Below are positions 35,533 through 44,097 of a DNA stretch of 64,000 bases, piece after piece. Under the pieces are notes generated by a model. It searched no databases. It was given only the letters and a program-made list of their open reading frames with translations, and was not told the origin of the DNA. Origin of the DNA: Marinobacter salexigens (GTDB taxonomy: Bacteria; Pseudomonadota; Gammaproteobacteria; Pseudomonadales; Oleiphilaceae); contig NZ_JAHKPV010000021.1 of the NCBI RefSeq assembly GCF_018860765.1, positions 675,845 to 739,844 on the forward strand. The letters run 5' to 3'. How positions within the stretch are numbered: position 1 is the first letter of the stretch; the number at the start of each line of letters is the position of its first letter. The position numbers and the translations under genes are program-made.

Positions 35533-37668
35533 ATGAAAAAATCCTTGCTGGCTTCCTCGATACTGGCCATTACGGCGAGTGCTGGTAGCAGTACAATCGT
35601 TCTTGCAAACGAGGTTATGGAACTGGACGAGTTGGCGGTTTACGGAGATACCTATCGCAGCACCGCCACCAAAACGTCATTGCGGCCTGAAGAGACTCCT
35701 CAAAGTATCTCGATACTGGATCAGCAAACGCTGGACATGCGCGATGCAGACTCTGTCGCAGCCGCACTTCGCTACTCGCCGGGCGTCAACACAGAGCTGC
35801 GAGGGGGAGCTGTCGGCCGTCTTGACCTGTTCAGCATTCGTGGATTTATTAATTACCAAAACTATTACGATGGCATGCAACTGCTCTACAACGACTGGAA
35901 CCTTCAACCGCAAATCGATTTGTTAGCTGTTGAGCAAGTAGAAGTTTTTCGTGGGCCTACCTCAACTCTGTATGGCTCCATGCCGCCAGGGGGCATGGTT
36001 AATCTAATCAGCAAAAAACCGACCGCCGGTTCATCCAATACAATTGAATTGGCCACAGGATCGCGCAATTTGAATGAAGCATCGGTTGAAAGTAACGGCC
36101 AACTGGGAGACTCGGATCTGTCCTACAGCCTAGTCGGGCTTGCCCGCACCCGAGACGGACAAGCGGCAACTGCGGAAGAAGAACGTTACATGGTAGCGCC
36201 CTCCCTAGATTGGCAGATTAGCGATAAAACTCTGGTGAATTTTAACCTGTATTATCAGAAAGACCCTGAGATGGGCATTTACACATCCCTTCCGGCATCC
36301 GGTCTCTTTCTACCGAATCAAAATGGTGAGCTGGATACCGATGCGTTCTCTGGTGACTCCAACTGGAATCAGTTTAACAAAGAGGTTCTTCTCGCAGGCT
36401 ATAAAATTAACCACAACATCAATAACAACTGGAATTTTCTTCAGAATTTTCGCTACACCGATGCCAGCACGTTTCAAACCAACACTTATGGCACCGGATT
36501 GGCCGCTGACGGGCGAACCCTCTCGCGGGAAGCTTACCTGACAGACGAAGCAACCACTGGCTTCACGATTGACAATCAAGTTTCGGGGCGCTTTCAAATC
36601 GGCGCTGTCGAGCACAATCTGCTGGTCGGGTTTGACTACCTAAGCCTGAAATCAGATGTTATTTATGAGGATACGGCCGGTGGAAGTGGCGCTCCCTCTA
36701 TTGACCTTTTCAATCCAAACCACCAGCAAATTTCACGCTCAACCATCAACATTACAAACACGCCGTATTCATCTGACTTCACGATTGATAAAAAACAGCT
36801 AGGCGTATACCTACAAGATCAGGTCAGAATCGACCGAGTTGTGCTGATAGGCGGCGTACGATGGGATGATTTCACGGGTACGGAAAACGGAAAGCAGTAC
36901 GGCACAGCCGTCGATGCAAAACTTGAACAGAATAACATCTCAGCACGTGCTGGAATCATGTACCAAGCCGATAACGGTCTCTCACCTTACCTCAACTACG
37001 CTGAGAGCTTCGAACCACAGACTGGACGGGATCGAAACGGCAATGAATTTGATGTTTCCACCGGCGACCAATGGGAGCTGGGCGTGAAGTATCAGTCACC
37101 AGACCAACGCACCAATGCCAATCTGGCGTTCTACCAAGTCACCAAAGACAACGTACCAACCCGTGATCCCGCTGGCGGCCCCTATGACAAGATTCAGGCA
37201 GGTGCTGTGCGCTCGCAAGGCGTAGAGCTGGAAACCCTGACCCAGCCTTTGGATAACTTGCTTCTCACGCTGAGCTACACATTCCAAGACGCAGAGGTCA
37301 CTAAAGACAACACTGGTTTGGAAGGCAAAACACCGGTTTGGATTCCCAAACACCTGCTGTCCGGCTGGGCCGACTATCGCTTTGACCAAGGAGCCTTAAA
37401 TGGCTTAATTGCAGGCATCGGTGCGCGCTATATCGGCGAGGCTGAATACGACGCGAGCACCAACGCAGGCAAGGTTCCTGACGCCACCCTTCTGGACATC
37501 GCTCTGCGTTATGACGTGGGCCAGTTAGCACACACTTTGAAAGGTACAGAGGTTGGTGTGTCTATCAATAACCTCACCAACGAACGCTACTACAGCTGCT
37601 TCGACAGCACTAACTGTTGGTTTGGAGAGGAAAGAACGGTGGAGGCGTCCGTCGCTTACTCCTTCTAA
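35533..37668 (+). CDS. TonB-dependent hydroxamate-siderophore receptor, FhuA/FoxA type
   Basis: 711 aa. Signal peptide ending near VLA-N, plug domain (TPQSISILDQQTLDMRDADS, then IRGF and VEVFRGPTSTLYGSMPPGG), and a barrel with the family ending NNLTNERYYSCFDSTNCWFG in outline and a terminal Phe. The paired cysteines of that last loop are typical of ferrichrome/hydroxamate receptors. A Fur box is just upstream. Its stop overlaps the stop of fhuB on the other strand by four bases, so the two units meet tail to tail. It may have replaced the broken receptor of the fhu unit. Confidence 0.92.
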   Translation: MKKSLLASSILAITASAGSSTIVLANEVMELDELAVYGDTYRSTATKTSLRPEETPQSISILDQQTLDMRDADSVAAALRYSPGVNTELRGGAVGRLDLFSIRGFINYQNYYDGMQLLYNDWNLQPQIDLLAVEQVEVFRGPTSTLYGSMPPGGMVNLISKKPTAGSSNTIELATGSRNLNEASVESNGQLGDSDLSYSLVGLARTRDGQAATAEEERYMVAPSLDWQISDKTLVNFNLYYQKDPEMGIYTSLPASGLFLPNQNGELDTDAFSGDSNWNQFNKEVLLAGYKINHNINNNWNFLQNFRYTDASTFQTNTYGTGLAADGRTLSREAYLTDEATTGFTIDNQVSGRFQIGAVEHNLLVGFDYLSLKSDVIYEDTAGGSGAPSIDLFNPNHQQISRSTINITNTPYSSDFTIDKKQLGVYLQDQVRIDRVVLIGGVRWDDFTGTENGKQYGTAVDAKLEQNNISARAGIMYQADNGLSPYLNYAESFEPQTGRDRNGNEFDVSTGDQWELGVKYQSPDQRTNANLAFYQVTKDNVPTRDPAGGPYDKIQAGAVRSQGVELETLTQPLDNLLLTLSYTFQDAEVTKDNTGLEGKTPVWIPKHLLSGWADYRFDQGALNGLIAGIGARYIGEAEYDASTNAGKVPDATLLDIALRYDVGQLAHTLKGTEVGVSINNLTNERYYSCFDSTNCWFGEERTVEASVAYSF

Positions 37669-39665
37669 TACCTTCTAAGCCCCCATATGAAATAGCTGCC
37701 TCCAAGAAGTGAGGCTATTAGGCCGGCTGGGATCTCCTGAGGGAATAACACCTGACGTCCCAGCCAGTCCGCACTTATCATCAGTAAAGCGCCTACAATT
37801 GCTGAACCTATAAGGTGGGGTAACGCCTTAGAAAGGCCCAGCATTCGGGCGACATGGGGCGCTAGTAGGCCCGCGAAACTCAAGGGGCCGACAATCAAGG
37901 TTGCAAGTGCAGTCAATATCGCCACCAGCACCAGCAGTACAAGCCGAACCTTATCGACACTCAGCCCCAAACCCAAAGCAACGTTGCGACCTAGTGGTAA
38001 TAAGTCCAGCCACCGGGCAACCAGTGGCGTTAACGACACCATCACGACAGCGAGCAGGAAGGCGCTCAAGCCTGATGAAAAATCGACGTAGTAAGTTGAG
38101 CCTGACATCCACGCGACGACTTGTTGTATTCGCGGATCACCGTTCGCAAGAAAAATACTCCTCAACGGTTCGAACAAAGCCGCTATCGCTATTCCAGTGA
38201 GAAGCAGGCGTTCAGATTGAAACCCAGTTCGGCGATTCAAGAAAATCAAAACGGCAAGCGTTATGAAGGCACTTGCTGCGCCGGACACGATAAGCAGCGG
38301 CACAGTAATGTTTGAGGAAAAATAGATAGTTAAAATCAACCCAACAGCTGTACCAGAACTGATCCCTAACACCTCCGGGCTGGCCATCGGGTTGGCTGTC
38401 ATTCGTTGAATCGTAGCACCCGCCAAAGCCAGCAAAATGCCAGCACCGGCAGCAGCAAGCACACGCGGAAGCCGCCAATTGGCAATGGCCTCCCATTGCC
38501 CAGTGTCAGTCAACACCCAACCTGCAGCAGACCGAGTAACGAACAACGCCACAATCGATGAAATGAGCAGTAGAGCCAGAAACCAAGCAAACATTCGTGG
38601 GTTGGGCTTACTGGTTAGCTGAAAAGGCATTGTAGAGGTGTTTGGCGCGGAACCTTTCAGGGCTAAGCGCGGAATAAGCCAAAGCAATAATGGTGCGCCT
38701 AATAGCCCGGTCATGGCACCGGTTGGAACCATCGAAGGCAACTGCGCTGAATACTGCAACAAAAAAAGATCCGTGGTGAGGAGTAGCAGCCCGCCAAAAA
38801 CAGGAGCCCAAAGCAGCCGCTGTGCCAAGCTACGCGCCCCCATCAGTTTGACGATCACTGGCGCTGCCAATCCCACAAAGCCTACGATGCCCACCAAACT
38901 AACTGCAGACGCTGTAATAAAAACAGACAAACCCAAGCCCACTAGCCGGAGCTTTCGAACAGAAATACCGAGACTACGGGCCCCGGACTCGTCCAACTCC
39001 AACAAGCTCAGAGGCCGCGCTATTAATCCCGCTAAGATCACCGCTATCACCAAACGTGGCAACAAATGCAGAGTATCGCTCCAACTATTCTGAGCAAGGG
39101 AGCCAGCTGCCCATATCATCAAGCCACGAAACTCTTCCTGATGAAAAAGAATCAGTACAGTGCTCAGCGCACCAATGTATAGATTGACTACCAACCCAGC
39201 CAAAACCACAGCAACGGGCGCTAACCCGCGATGCCAAGATAACGAAAGCACAAGCAGCAATGAGATAGCGCCCCCGGCCAATGCCACCCACTCACTACCG
39301 AAAGCTAAGAGACCGGGCGCAAACAATGTGGCCAGCAAAAGGCCAAGTTGCGCTCCGCTGGCAACACCCAGTGTCGTTGGCGATGCGATAGGATTGCGTA
39401 ATACCTGCTGCATCAAAACACCAGCCAGGCCAAGCGCAGCACCAACCAACAACGCGATGGTGATCCTAGGCAGCACGCTAAACTGGATCACAGCTTTAGA
39501 CATCTCTGTGGCTTCAGAAGTGGAAAATTCGACAGAAAAATTAAAACTGCGGTAGCTCAGATCTGGCAGTGTGCTTTGTATCAAGTTAAAAGTAATAACA
39601 ATGCTGATGATCGCCAGAGGCAAACAGACATAGGCGGGCGAAACCCACCGATTCAATTGGATCAT
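37665..39665 (-). CDS. fhuB: Ferric hydroxamate permease FhuB, double-length
   Basis: 666 aa, two fused FecCD-type halves in one chain (each about 330 residues, around 20 helices in all), as in E. coli FhuB (660 aa). Each half has its own loop for the ATPase: NPIASPTTLGVASG in the first and NPMASPEVLGISSG in the second. It overlaps fhuD by ATGA. No fhuC follows; downstream is the tail of the convergent receptor gene. Confidence 0.93.
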   Translation of the reverse strand: MIQLNRWVSPAYVCLPLAIISIVITFNLIQSTLPDLSYRSFNFSVEFSTSEATEMSKAVIQFSVLPRITIALLVGAALGLAGVLMQQVLRNPIASPTTLGVASGAQLGLLLATLFAPGLLAFGSEWVALAGGAISLLLVLSLSWHRGLAPVAVVLAGLVVNLYIGALSTVLILFHQEEFRGLMIWAAGSLAQNSWSDTLHLLPRLVIAVILAGLIARPLSLLELDESGARSLGISVRKLRLVGLGLSVFITASAVSLVGIVGFVGLAAPVIVKLMGARSLAQRLLWAPVFGGLLLLTTDLFLLQYSAQLPSMVPTGAMTGLLGAPLLLWLIPRLALKGSAPNTSTMPFQLTSKPNPRMFAWFLALLLISSIVALFVTRSAAGWVLTDTGQWEAIANWRLPRVLAAAGAGILLALAGATIQRMTANPMASPEVLGISSGTAVGLILTIYFSSNITVPLLIVSGAASAFITLAVLIFLNRRTGFQSERLLLTGIAIAALFEPLRSIFLANGDPRIQQVVAWMSGSTYYVDFSSGLSAFLLAVVMVSLTPLVARWLDLLPLGRNVALGLGLSVDKVRLVLLVLVAILTALATLIVGPLSFAGLLAPHVARMLGLSKALPHLIGSAIVGALLMISADWLGRQVLFPQEIPAGLIASLLGGSYFIWGLRRY

Positions 39666-40564
39666 AAGGTGCTCGAATCGGACTCGATGGCGCGCTGTTC
39701 AGAAAGTGCCTGATATAGCTCTTCAGCAAAGCGGACTGCTGAAGGCAGTGCCCCAAAACTCCAAACGGCGGGCATCGATAGAACTCGGTCACTGCGAACA
39801 GCCGGTAACGCTTGCCAAAGCTTGTTATCTTCGAACACCCCCTCTGCACTCATGGGAATCGGGTCAACAATCACCAGATAGCCTTGAGTAGTCAGCTTCT
39901 CTATGCCTACCGTGGTGTAGCCCCACATATTTGTTTGACCTTTCCAGGCATTTTGTAACCCGAGTCGATTGATCACCATGTCGTACAAGCTCCCTTTGCC
40001 GTATGCCCTCACATGACGGTCATCAATAAACTGAACGACCAACAGTGAAGGAGTACCCTCAGTAATGTGTTTTTTCAGCCGACTAATTCGCAAGCGGTGA
40101 TGGTCTATAACTGCCTCCGCTTCTGCTGAGCGATTGGTAAGCTTACCGACCTGCCGCGTGGTATCGACGAGGTTCTGCCAAAAGTTGTTCTCGGGATTGT
40201 ATGTAGTCAGTGTCTGAACGGGAGCTATTTGTGACAGGGTTGGTTCAATGGCGCTGAATAACGGAGATATCAGGATTAGATCGAGATTCAGCGAAGCTGC
40301 TAATTCTCGGTTGGGCTGGCCTCGCAAACCTATATCTACCACGCTTTCAGGGAGTGCGGGCTCCGCAACCCATGCTTGATAGTCCTTAATTTGGGCTGAG
40401 GCCACAGGCACAACCCCTAACGACATAAGAGTCTCCACCAACGTCCAGTCAACAGTGGCCACTCGGGGATAATCACCCATCGGCTGCGAAGTGCCGGATG
40501 TCGCAGCTTCGACGCTCAGCGACATCAATGCGAGAAAGAAGAAAATCACGAACGGCCTTACCAT
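39662..40564 (-). CDS. fhuD: Ferric hydroxamate binding protein FhuD
   Basis: 300 aa with a signal peptide (to about SVEA-A, residue 20). Class III binding protein: VATVDWTLVETLMSLGVVPV, then NLDLILISPLFSAIEPTLSQ and LGLQNAWKG with NMWGYTTVGIEKL, all close to FhuD. It has no lipobox. Its start overlaps the stop of the receptor pseudogene by seven bases, and fhuB overlaps its stop, so the original order was receptor-fhuD-fhuB. Confidence 0.92.
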   Translation of the reverse strand: MVRPFVIFFFLALMSLSVEAATSGTSQPMGDYPRVATVDWTLVETLMSLGVVPVASAQIKDYQAWVAEPALPESVVDIGLRGQPNRELAASLNLDLILISPLFSAIEPTLSQIAPVQTLTTYNPENNFWQNLVDTTRQVGKLTNRSAEAEAVIDHHRLRISRLKKHITEGTPSLLVVQFIDDRHVRAYGKGSLYDMVINRLGLQNAWKGQTNMWGYTTVGIEKLTTQGYLVIVDPIPMSAEGVFEDNKLWQALPAVRSDRVLSMPAVWSFGALPSAVRFAEELYQALSEQRAIESDSSTL

Positions 40565-41405
40565 CGATAGTTCAAGCTAGCAGTGACGCGTCTCGCCTCG
40601 CCGTAATAACACCAGTAATCACAGCTTGCGACATACTCCTTATCAGCCAGATTGTTAACGTTAAGCTGAACGCGCCAACTCTGTGCAAAGTCATAACTGG
40701 CCATGGCATCAACGACACTGTACGAGGGAACCTCATAGCCATAGGTTTCGTCCTTGGTTTCACCAACAAAGCGCACCCCTGCTCCAAACTTCAAACCTGG
40801 AACGGCTTGTGAAAATACATAGTCGAACCAAGCCGAAGCCATATGGCGGGGGACCAAAGTAGCCCGAACCGTATCAGCTCCAATGGCCCGGTTTTGAGTA
40901 GTGGAGTCACTGTAGGTATACGCCGCTGTCACCTGAAAGCTGCTAGTCAGATAGGCAACCCCTTCCAGCTCAAAACCGTCAGTGTTGCGTTCGCCTTCTT
41001 GTACCTGAAAAGCACCATTGGTCACCAGCGAGTTTTTTTCTTCAATCTGGTACACCGAGGCGTTCAAGTAGCCATCAATGCTGTCCGGCGCATACTTGAT
41101 TCCTGCCTCCAGCTGCTTACCTTCCCGGGGCTTATACAAGGCCCCATTAGCGTCGGTACCGACTATGGGCTGAAACGACTCGGTATAGCTGATGTAAGGT
41201 GAAATACCGTTGTTCATCAGGTACATAATGCCGCCGGATCATGGAAGCTTTCATCAAGGGACCGCACATTGCGCTCTCCTAACTCATCGCGAGTAACAAC
41301 GGAGGCCGGACGAGGTGTTTCAATAATTGGCGCTTCCACTTTCATCGCAGTTCCAGTAACAATAAGTGGAGTGAGTAAGGGGGCGCCTTTCGGCGATCTA
41401 ACCAT
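40558..41405 (-). pseudogene. FhuA-type receptor with internal deletion and frameshift
   Basis: The right part encodes the start of a plug domain (LTPLIVTGTAMKVEAPIIET, then RPASVVTRDELGERNVRSLDE). At about 41230-41250 it jumps to the last third of the barrel (IMYLMNNGISPYISYTESFQ onward) in another frame and runs to an intact end (terminal Trp, paired cysteines CDYWC). About 400 residues of plug and barrel are missing. The front is also damaged: no signal peptide lies between the Fur box at 41421-41439 and the plug. Receptors of this family have about 700 aa. The promoter may still drive the intact fhuD-fhuB. Confidence 0.85.
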
Positions 41406-41420
41406 TTGAACAACGTCGCC

Positions 41421-41439
41421 AATGATAATAATAAATATT
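41421..41439. promoter_or_regulatory. Fur box before the receptor pseudogene-fhuDB
   Basis: AATGATAATAATAAATATT: repeated AATGAT/AATAAT hexamers fitting a Fur operator, though the second half is less conserved. It is 16 bases from the first pseudogene codon and could also act on the plus-strand reading frame and HAD gene to its right. Confidence 0.6.
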
Positions 41440-41469
41440 GCTACTTGGAAGCCATTCTTGATTAGACAA

Positions 41470-41664
41470 ATGCATCTAGACTCTATACACCACACCGGAA
41501 AGCTATTGCGCACGACGAGCGAATTGATTACCAACTGTCCCCGGTTAAATCCAAGTGGGCCCAAATTGACTCCATACATGGTGGTCGATGCAGAATGGGT
41601 ATCTGAAAATTTTCTGCGGGCCTTGCTTCAACACGGTACTATCGCCGAGAGGAATAGCCTATGA
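41470..41664 (+). CDS. Possible small protein upstream of the HAD gene
   Basis: An open frame of 64 codons from ATG 41470, ending with an ATGA overlap on the HAD gene start, an arrangement usual for coupled genes. The frame is also open further left to an ATG at 41422, inside the Fur box. The C-terminal half (VVDAEWVSENFLRALLQHGT) looks protein-like. I do not recognise the family. No good ribosome-binding site is seen, so it may be a leader or the tail of a lost gene. Confidence 0.3.
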   Translation: MHLDSIHHTGKLLRTTSELITNCPRLNPSGPKLTPYMVVDAEWVSENFLRALLQHGTIAERNSL

Positions 41665-42575
41665 AACCTTCACCGCGTTGGGCCTTTGAGGCTTATCAGC
41701 GCATTCGCTGTCGGCTTCCAGAGCTGCATCCAGAACCTGTTAAACCACAGCAAGTGCCATCTTTGGGGGCTATTTGCGACCGTTTCGACGGCTTTATTTT
41801 CGATGCCTTCGGCGTGCTCAATGCAGGCAATTGTGCCTTACCCACCGCAGTCGCACGGTTCCACGATTTGCAGTCGATGGGAAAGCACTGCTTGGTGCTT
41901 TCCAATGCCGCCTCAGTTCCCCAACAGGAGCTGGTGCGGAAATATCGCAACCTCGGCTTTCCAATCACACCAGAGCAATTAATTTCCAGTCGCATGCTGG
42001 TGAACGCTGCTCTGGCATCCGAACCGGAACGCACATGGGCCATTATGGCGCCTACATCAGCCCACGCCGACCAATTGCCCTGCCGCGGTTTTATCATTGG
42101 CGACCTAAAGGTAAAAGCCAATCGCGAAAGACTCCATAGCGCCGATGCCATATTAATGTTAAGCGCCCAGCGCTGGACCGACGAGCTGCAGCAAGGCCTG
42201 ATCGACAGCCTTCACCACCGGCCTCGACCAGTCTGGGTGGCAAATCCCGATCTGGTAGCCCCCCGTGAGAACGGCATGTCTCTGGAACCGGGGTACTATG
42301 CCCACCACCTAATGGACGCCGCCGACGTCGACACTGTTTTTTTCGGGAAACCCTTCAGCAATGCCTTTAGCGCAGCTAAAAGCAGGCTATCTCAAATACC
42401 AGCTTCCAGATTGCTGATGGTGGGGGACACTCTGCACACAGATATCCTCGGGGGGCGCAACGCTGGCATACGCACAATGCTGGTAACCGCCCATGGCGCG
42501 CTTAAAGGTTTGGATGTGAATGCCTGCATAGCGGCATCTGAGATAGTTCCAGATTTCATTGCCCCGGAAATTTAA
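41661..42575 (+). CDS. HAD-superfamily IIA hydrolase (NagD/PGP-like), atypical motif I
   Basis: 304 aa. HAD motif I is FIFDAFGVLNAG: nucleophile D48 is present, but the usual second Asp two residues on is Phe50. A Trp at this place is known in one uncharacterised IIA subfamily. The cap is of the C2a type, and motif IV is MVGDTLHTDILGGRNAGI with its acidic residues intact. A phosphatase acting without the normal acid-base Asp, or a binding role, is possible. AGAGGAATAG precedes the start. It follows the iron genes but has no known link to iron. Confidence 0.78.
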   Translation: MKPSPRWAFEAYQRIRCRLPELHPEPVKPQQVPSLGAICDRFDGFIFDAFGVLNAGNCALPTAVARFHDLQSMGKHCLVLSNAASVPQQELVRKYRNLGFPITPEQLISSRMLVNAALASEPERTWAIMAPTSAHADQLPCRGFIIGDLKVKANRERLHSADAILMLSAQRWTDELQQGLIDSLHHRPRPVWVANPDLVAPRENGMSLEPGYYAHHLMDAADVDTVFFGKPFSNAFSAAKSRLSQIPASRLLMVGDTLHTDILGGRNAGIRTMLVTAHGALKGLDVNACIAASEIVPDFIAPEI

Positions 42576-42893
42576 CCCCCCTCCGAGCATGAGCCTCCCT
42601 CTGAAGCAAGCACCAACCTATCCTTAGCCCCTAAACTTTCCATACGGTTTCTGGCATCCATTCTCCTTTGATTATAGATCGGCCGAGTGAATGCGTGATC
42701 AAGCCTTTGACCATCGAAACGTCACTAATATGTAACTGCTTTGAAACAAGTGCTTCGTAAGCTGGCTCTACAAAGCTTGTGGCAGCTATCAGGTTGACTG
42801 CCACAGAGAACCCTACTAGCAAAAAATCTTGCCAGTATCGTTTTCAGGGAGGCTTTGGATTCATGTTGGGTTTTGCGAGAGAAAACATTTATA
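42576..42893. other. 318-base gap without convincing gene
   Basis: No plus-strand frame looks coding. On the minus strand 42631-42711 encodes ITHSLGRSIIKGEWMPETV, which resembles the first helix of a GntR-type regulator but stops at once; this may be a relic. The segment ends in a strong plus-strand terminator, so it could be a long 3' end of the HAD transcript or hold a small RNA. Confidence 0.35.
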
Positions 42894-42917
42894 CCGGGGC
42901 TTTGCCCCGGTTTTTTT
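42894..42917 (+). terminator. Strong intrinsic terminator upstream of the porin
   Basis: CCGGGGC-TTT-GCCCCGG followed by seven T. It is 318 bases after the HAD stop and 96 before the porin start, so it isolates the porin gene. Confidence 0.88.
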
Positions 42918-43013
42918 CTACCCAGCATCTGCGGTGCTCTGCACGTGTAGAAAACCTGGATTAGTTCCAGCAATTAATGTTCATCAAACTAATAGATCGT
43001 GGAGTTAAGATAA

Positions 43014-43961
43014 ATGAAAAAGCTATTTTTGGCTGTTGCTGTATCCACTATGGCCGCAGGATCTGTTAACGCAGCTACCATCTACGAGAAAGACGGATTT
43101 GTTTACAAGCTAAACGGTGACTTTCAGGTTCAGCTGCGAAAGAAAACTGGCAACGACACCAGTGAGTATGTCGATTTTGATGATCTGGAACTGAAAAACT
43201 ACGTTAGTTACGACCTTAACAACGACATGAAGGCTTTCGGCCGTTTGGACTTCGATCTCAAGGATCATGCTAATGGCAAAGACGTAAACAAACCGATCGA
43301 AGAGGCGTACCTTGGTATTCAGTATGGCGCCACCTCTTTCTCCTTCGGTAAACAAAACTTCGCCTCAGATGAATTCGGTGTCGAAGAAGCTTATGAAGTA
43401 CCCCTAGAGGACGATCAATTTGCTGCCGTTGGCACCGATGGTGACGACACACTCCGTGTTGATATTGAGCTAGACAATGTCTACATCGCGGCAAGCTATG
43501 AGTTGGAAGCAAAAGACAAAACGGGCAGCACTGCTATTGCGGGCGAGTTCATTGACTTGTTTGTATCCACCGAAATTACAGGTCTTACGCTAGCAGCCGC
43601 GTACCAACAGCACTCTCCTCTTGCGGGCGAGTCTCTGGACACTTGGGGGCTGAGCGCTGGCTATGATTTTGGTATTTTCGGGCTTGCGGCAGATTACAGT
43701 GTTACCGATGATGGCAACACAGACCAAGAGACAACCCTTTACAACGTAGCGGCAACCTTCGATGTGGCAAGCACCACTGGCGTAGCCATTGGTATGCAGA
43801 ATCAGGAACCAGACGGAAGCGACGACGTTACGGCCTGGTACGCCAACGTTACTTATAAATTCCCAACGCAAAAAAATGTCAGCGTTTTCGCAGAAGTTGC
43901 TGATACCGACAAAGACAATGCTGACATGGGTTTTCTTGCAGGTATGCGTGTGAAATTCTAA
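43014..43961 (+). CDS. Outer membrane porin
   Basis: 315 aa with a signal peptide (cleavage VNA-A, residue 20) and beta-barrel alternation throughout, ending in a terminal Phe (LAGMRVKF). It has the general bacterial porin pattern (YKLNGDFQVQLRK, then YLGIQYGATSFSFGKQNF). The many Asp and Glu residues suggest an acidic, cation-preferring pore as in marine species. It is a single gene between two strong terminators. A small hairpin CTGGA-TTAGT-TCCAG (42956-42970) lies in its leader. GGAG precedes the start. No selective substrate can be named. Confidence 0.88.
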   Translation: MKKLFLAVAVSTMAAGSVNAATIYEKDGFVYKLNGDFQVQLRKKTGNDTSEYVDFDDLELKNYVSYDLNNDMKAFGRLDFDLKDHANGKDVNKPIEEAYLGIQYGATSFSFGKQNFASDEFGVEEAYEVPLEDDQFAAVGTDGDDTLRVDIELDNVYIAASYELEAKDKTGSTAIAGEFIDLFVSTEITGLTLAAAYQQHSPLAGESLDTWGLSAGYDFGIFGLAADYSVTDDGNTDQETTLYNVAATFDVASTTGVAIGMQNQEPDGSDDVTAWYANVTYKFPTQKNVSVFAEVADTDKDNADMGFLAGMRVKF

Positions 43962-44018
43962 GCCTTTATCTGATAGTTTAAGAGCATCTCTGGGTGCCAC
44001 TTGCTTCAGATATAGTTA

Positions 44019-44044
44019 AAAAGCCGGACTTCGTCCGGTTTTTT
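44019..44044 (+). terminator. Porin terminator
   Basis: AAAAAG then CCGGAC-TTC-GTCCGG and TTTTTT, 60 bases after the porin stop. The A run on the left makes it usable from the minus strand too, but the next minus-strand gene ends at 44098, so it may serve both. Confidence 0.88.
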
Positions 44045-44097
44045 ACTATATCCCTCACCCGTCCCGAATACAGGATTTCTCAAATCGGATGACAGAG

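Noticed and set aside
41422..41469. ATG at 41422 as start of the small frame
   Set aside because: It lies within the Fur box, has no ribosome-binding site, and the encoded start is an Ile-rich translation of the operator.
42631..42822. A real GntR gene on the minus strand
   Set aside because: Only about 25 residues resemble the family start; the frame stops at once and no effector domain follows. It may be a relic.
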